A program made the position numbers and the translations under genes. A DNA stretch of 6,382 nucleotides from an uncultured Clostridia bacterium (GTDB taxonomy: Bacteria; Bacillota; Clostridia; Christensenellales; Borkfalkiaceae), in assembly GCA_946627905.1 (NCBI GenBank), contig CAMOVY010000062.1, forward strand, positions 1 to 6,382, in the 5' to 3' direction. Below the pieces are notes generated by a model. That model worked only from the letters and a program-made list of their open reading frames with translations. It was not told where the DNA came from and did not search any database. Numbering within the stretch: the stretch's first letter is position 1; each line of letters begins with the position of its first letter. This document shows, one piece after another, positions 5,150-6,382 of this stretch.

Positions 5150-6382
5150 ATGTATTACGAAGCATTTTCACGCAACGTGAACGAAGTTATAGAACTTGCC
5201 AACAACCTTGCAAAACGTTTCGGTTGCAGATATATAGGCAGCGAACACATTATGTTCGGGCTTATCAACGTGTCTGACGGCAGGGCGGCTTCTATTTTGC
5301 GCGAAGCGGAAGTCGATAACGACAGATATTTATATTATTTCAAAAAGACCATAGACGTGAACGCCGTAATCCCCGGCAATATGTTTACGCCGCGCACCAA
5401 ACGCCACTTTGAAAAGGCGATAGACTTATCGTTGCGCGCGCACTCGGGGTTCGTCGGCACGGAACACATATTGCTTGCCATTTTGCTTGACGAAGAAGCG
5501 GTGGCGACGGCGATTTTAAAGGCTATGCGCGTGAATACCGAAGTTATGGCGGAAGAAATCGCCGAAAGTTTAATGGGCGGATTTGAAGGCGAAGCCGAGC
5601 CTGAAGAGAACGAAGAAAGCGCGTTTCAAAGTGCCTTTAAGTCGGCGAGTCCCTATTCCCAGACCAAAAAGGACGGTAAGGACAGCGGCGGGGACTTGGG
5701 CGAACTAGGCAAGTTCGGCGTAAACCTTAATAAGCAGGCGCAAGAAGGGCGGCTTGACCCCGTTATAGGCAGGAAAGACGAGATAGACAGGGTTATTCAG
5801 ATACTTTCACGGCGCACTAAAAACAACCCCGTTTTAATCGGCGAACCGGGGGTAGGTAAAAGCGCGGTGGTCGAAGGGCTGGCGCAAGCCATAGTAAAGG
5901 GCAACGTGCCGGAAATTTTAGCCGATAAAATAGTCTTTTCTTTGGACCTTGCGGGTATGCTTGCGGGCGCGAGATACCGCGGCGATTTTGAAGAACGGCT
6001 TAAAAAAGCCATAGACGTCGTTAAACAGAACGGCAACATTATTTTGTTTATAGACGAAATTCATAATATCGTCGGCGCTGGCAGTACGGGCGAAGGCAAT
6101 ATGGACGCGGCGAACATTTTAAAGCCCATGCTTTCGCGCGGGGAATTGCAGACTATCGGCGCGACGACAATAGACGAATACCGAAAATATATAGAAAAAG
6201 ACGCGGCTTTAGAAAGGCGCTTTCAGCCCATAATGGTAGACGCGCCGAGTACCGAAGAGACCGTGGAAATTTTAAAGGGTTTACGCGACAAGTACGAATC
6301 GCACCACGGCGTAAGTATACCGGACGACGCGATTATGGCGGCGGTATCTTTATCCGACAGATATATTACCGACAGGTTTTTA
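5150..6382 (+). CDS. clpC: ATP-dependent Clp protease unfoldase subunit ClpC, N-terminal half; 3' end outside the window
   Basis: ClpC is a hexameric AAA+ unfoldase that feeds substrates, including phosphoarginine-tagged proteins, to the ClpP peptidase. The window holds 411 residues of an expected 800 or so. Two Clp-N repeats fill roughly residues 1-142, with GSEH (Glu32) and GTEH (Glu105) matching the two glutamates (32 and 106) in the phosphoarginine pockets of B. subtilis ClpC. An acidic, low-complexity linker follows (about 144-183). The first AAA+ domain starts near DPVIGR (203-208). It has Walker A GEPGVGKS (231-238), pore-loop Tyr276 in GARYRGDFEERL, Walker B LFIDE (Asp302, Glu303) and the probable arginine finger Arg357 in LERRFQP. 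The sequence stops at DRYITDRFL, before the middle domain, second AAA+ domain and ClpP-binding loop. ClpB or ClpE are alternatives, but the N-domain type and the position directly after mcsB favour ClpC. The frame is intact throughout. Confidence 0.95.
   Translation, partial: MYYEAFSRNVNEVIELANNLAKRFGCRYIGSEHIMFGLINVSDGRAASILREAEVDNDRYLYYFKKTIDVNAVIPGNMFTPRTKRHFEKAIDLSLRAHSGFVGTEHILLAILLDEEAVATAILKAMRVNTEVMAEEIAESLMGGFEGEAEPEENEESAFQSAFKSASPYSQTKKDGKDSGGDLGELGKFGVNLNKQAQEGRLDPVIGRKDEIDRVIQILSRRTKNNPVLIGEPGVGKSAVVEGLAQAIVKGNVPEILADKIVFSLDLAGMLAGARYRGDFEERLKKAIDVVKQNGNIILFIDEIHNIVGAGSTGEGNMDAANILKPMLSRGELQTIGATTIDEYRKYIEKDAALERRFQPIMVDAPSTEETVEILKGLRDKYESHHGVSIPDDAIMAAVSLSDRYITDRFL

Larger units (their letters stand above)
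2000..6382 (+). other. Gene cluster for the protein-arginine phosphorylation cycle
   Basis: The eraser (ywlE-like), activator (mcsA), writer (mcsB) and reader/unfoldase (clpC) genes lie on one strand within 4.4 kb, separated only by rpiB and galU. Gaps are 22 bases (rpiB-galU), 25 (galU-mcsA), 1 (mcsA-mcsB) and 4 (mcsB-clpC), with a 4-base overlap between ywlE and rpiB. No terminator-like hairpin followed by a T-run is visible in any gap. Co-transcription is inferred from spacing, not shown. Confidence 0.7.

Noticed and set aside
1..6382. Mobile element, CRISPR array, tRNA, rRNA or riboswitch
   Set aside because: No direct-repeat array, transposase, terminal repeats or structured RNA pattern was seen, and coding genes fill almost every base.

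Overview
The window comes from a bacterium of the Bacillota (Firmicutes), most likely a member of the Clostridia or a close relative. The main evidence is the mcsA-mcsB-clpC gene order and the tsaC/ywlE/rpiB trio, which resembles the Bacillus subtilis ywlC-ywlE-ywlF region. Base composition is near balanced and codon use looks uniform across all genes. An uncultivated gut-type clostridium is a guess only. Nothing suggests a phage, plasmid, transposon or recent transfer.

All eight genes are on the + strand and the window is almost entirely coding. The layout is: 3' part of the replicative helicase dnaB (1-981, 5' end outside the window); tsaC/sua5 for tRNA t6A synthesis (995-1981); a YwlE-type protein-arginine phosphatase (2000-2446); ribose-5-phosphate isomerase B (2443-2895); UTP-glucose-1-phosphate uridylyltransferase galU (2918-3790); a short mcsA (3816-4133); mcsB protein-arginine kinase (4135-5145); and the 5' part of clpC (5150 to the window end). 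Gaps are 1 to 25 bases, one junction overlaps by 4 bases, and I see no terminator or convincing internal promoter. One polycistronic unit, or a few overlapping ones, is likely. No gene-free stretch approaches 300 bases.

The most interesting aspect is functional. The window holds the whole protein-arginine phosphorylation cycle: the eraser (YwlE-like, with the specificity threonine in CTGNTCRS), the kinase activator (McsA), the writer (McsB, with the RDxxRA motif) and the reader/unfoldase (ClpC, with both N-domain glutamates that bind phosphoarginine). In B. subtilis the phosphatase gene is at a separate locus from the kinase operon. Here only rpiB and galU lie between them. The regulator gene ctsR, normally first in this operon, is not next to mcsA, and no CtsR operator is visible. 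McsA lacks the usual N-terminal zinc module, and McsB has valine in place of histidine in its NEEDH signature. The individual families are known; the arrangement and these departures are what merit a second look.

The other genes are housekeeping: replication, tRNA modification, pentose phosphate metabolism and UDP-glucose supply for envelope polymers.
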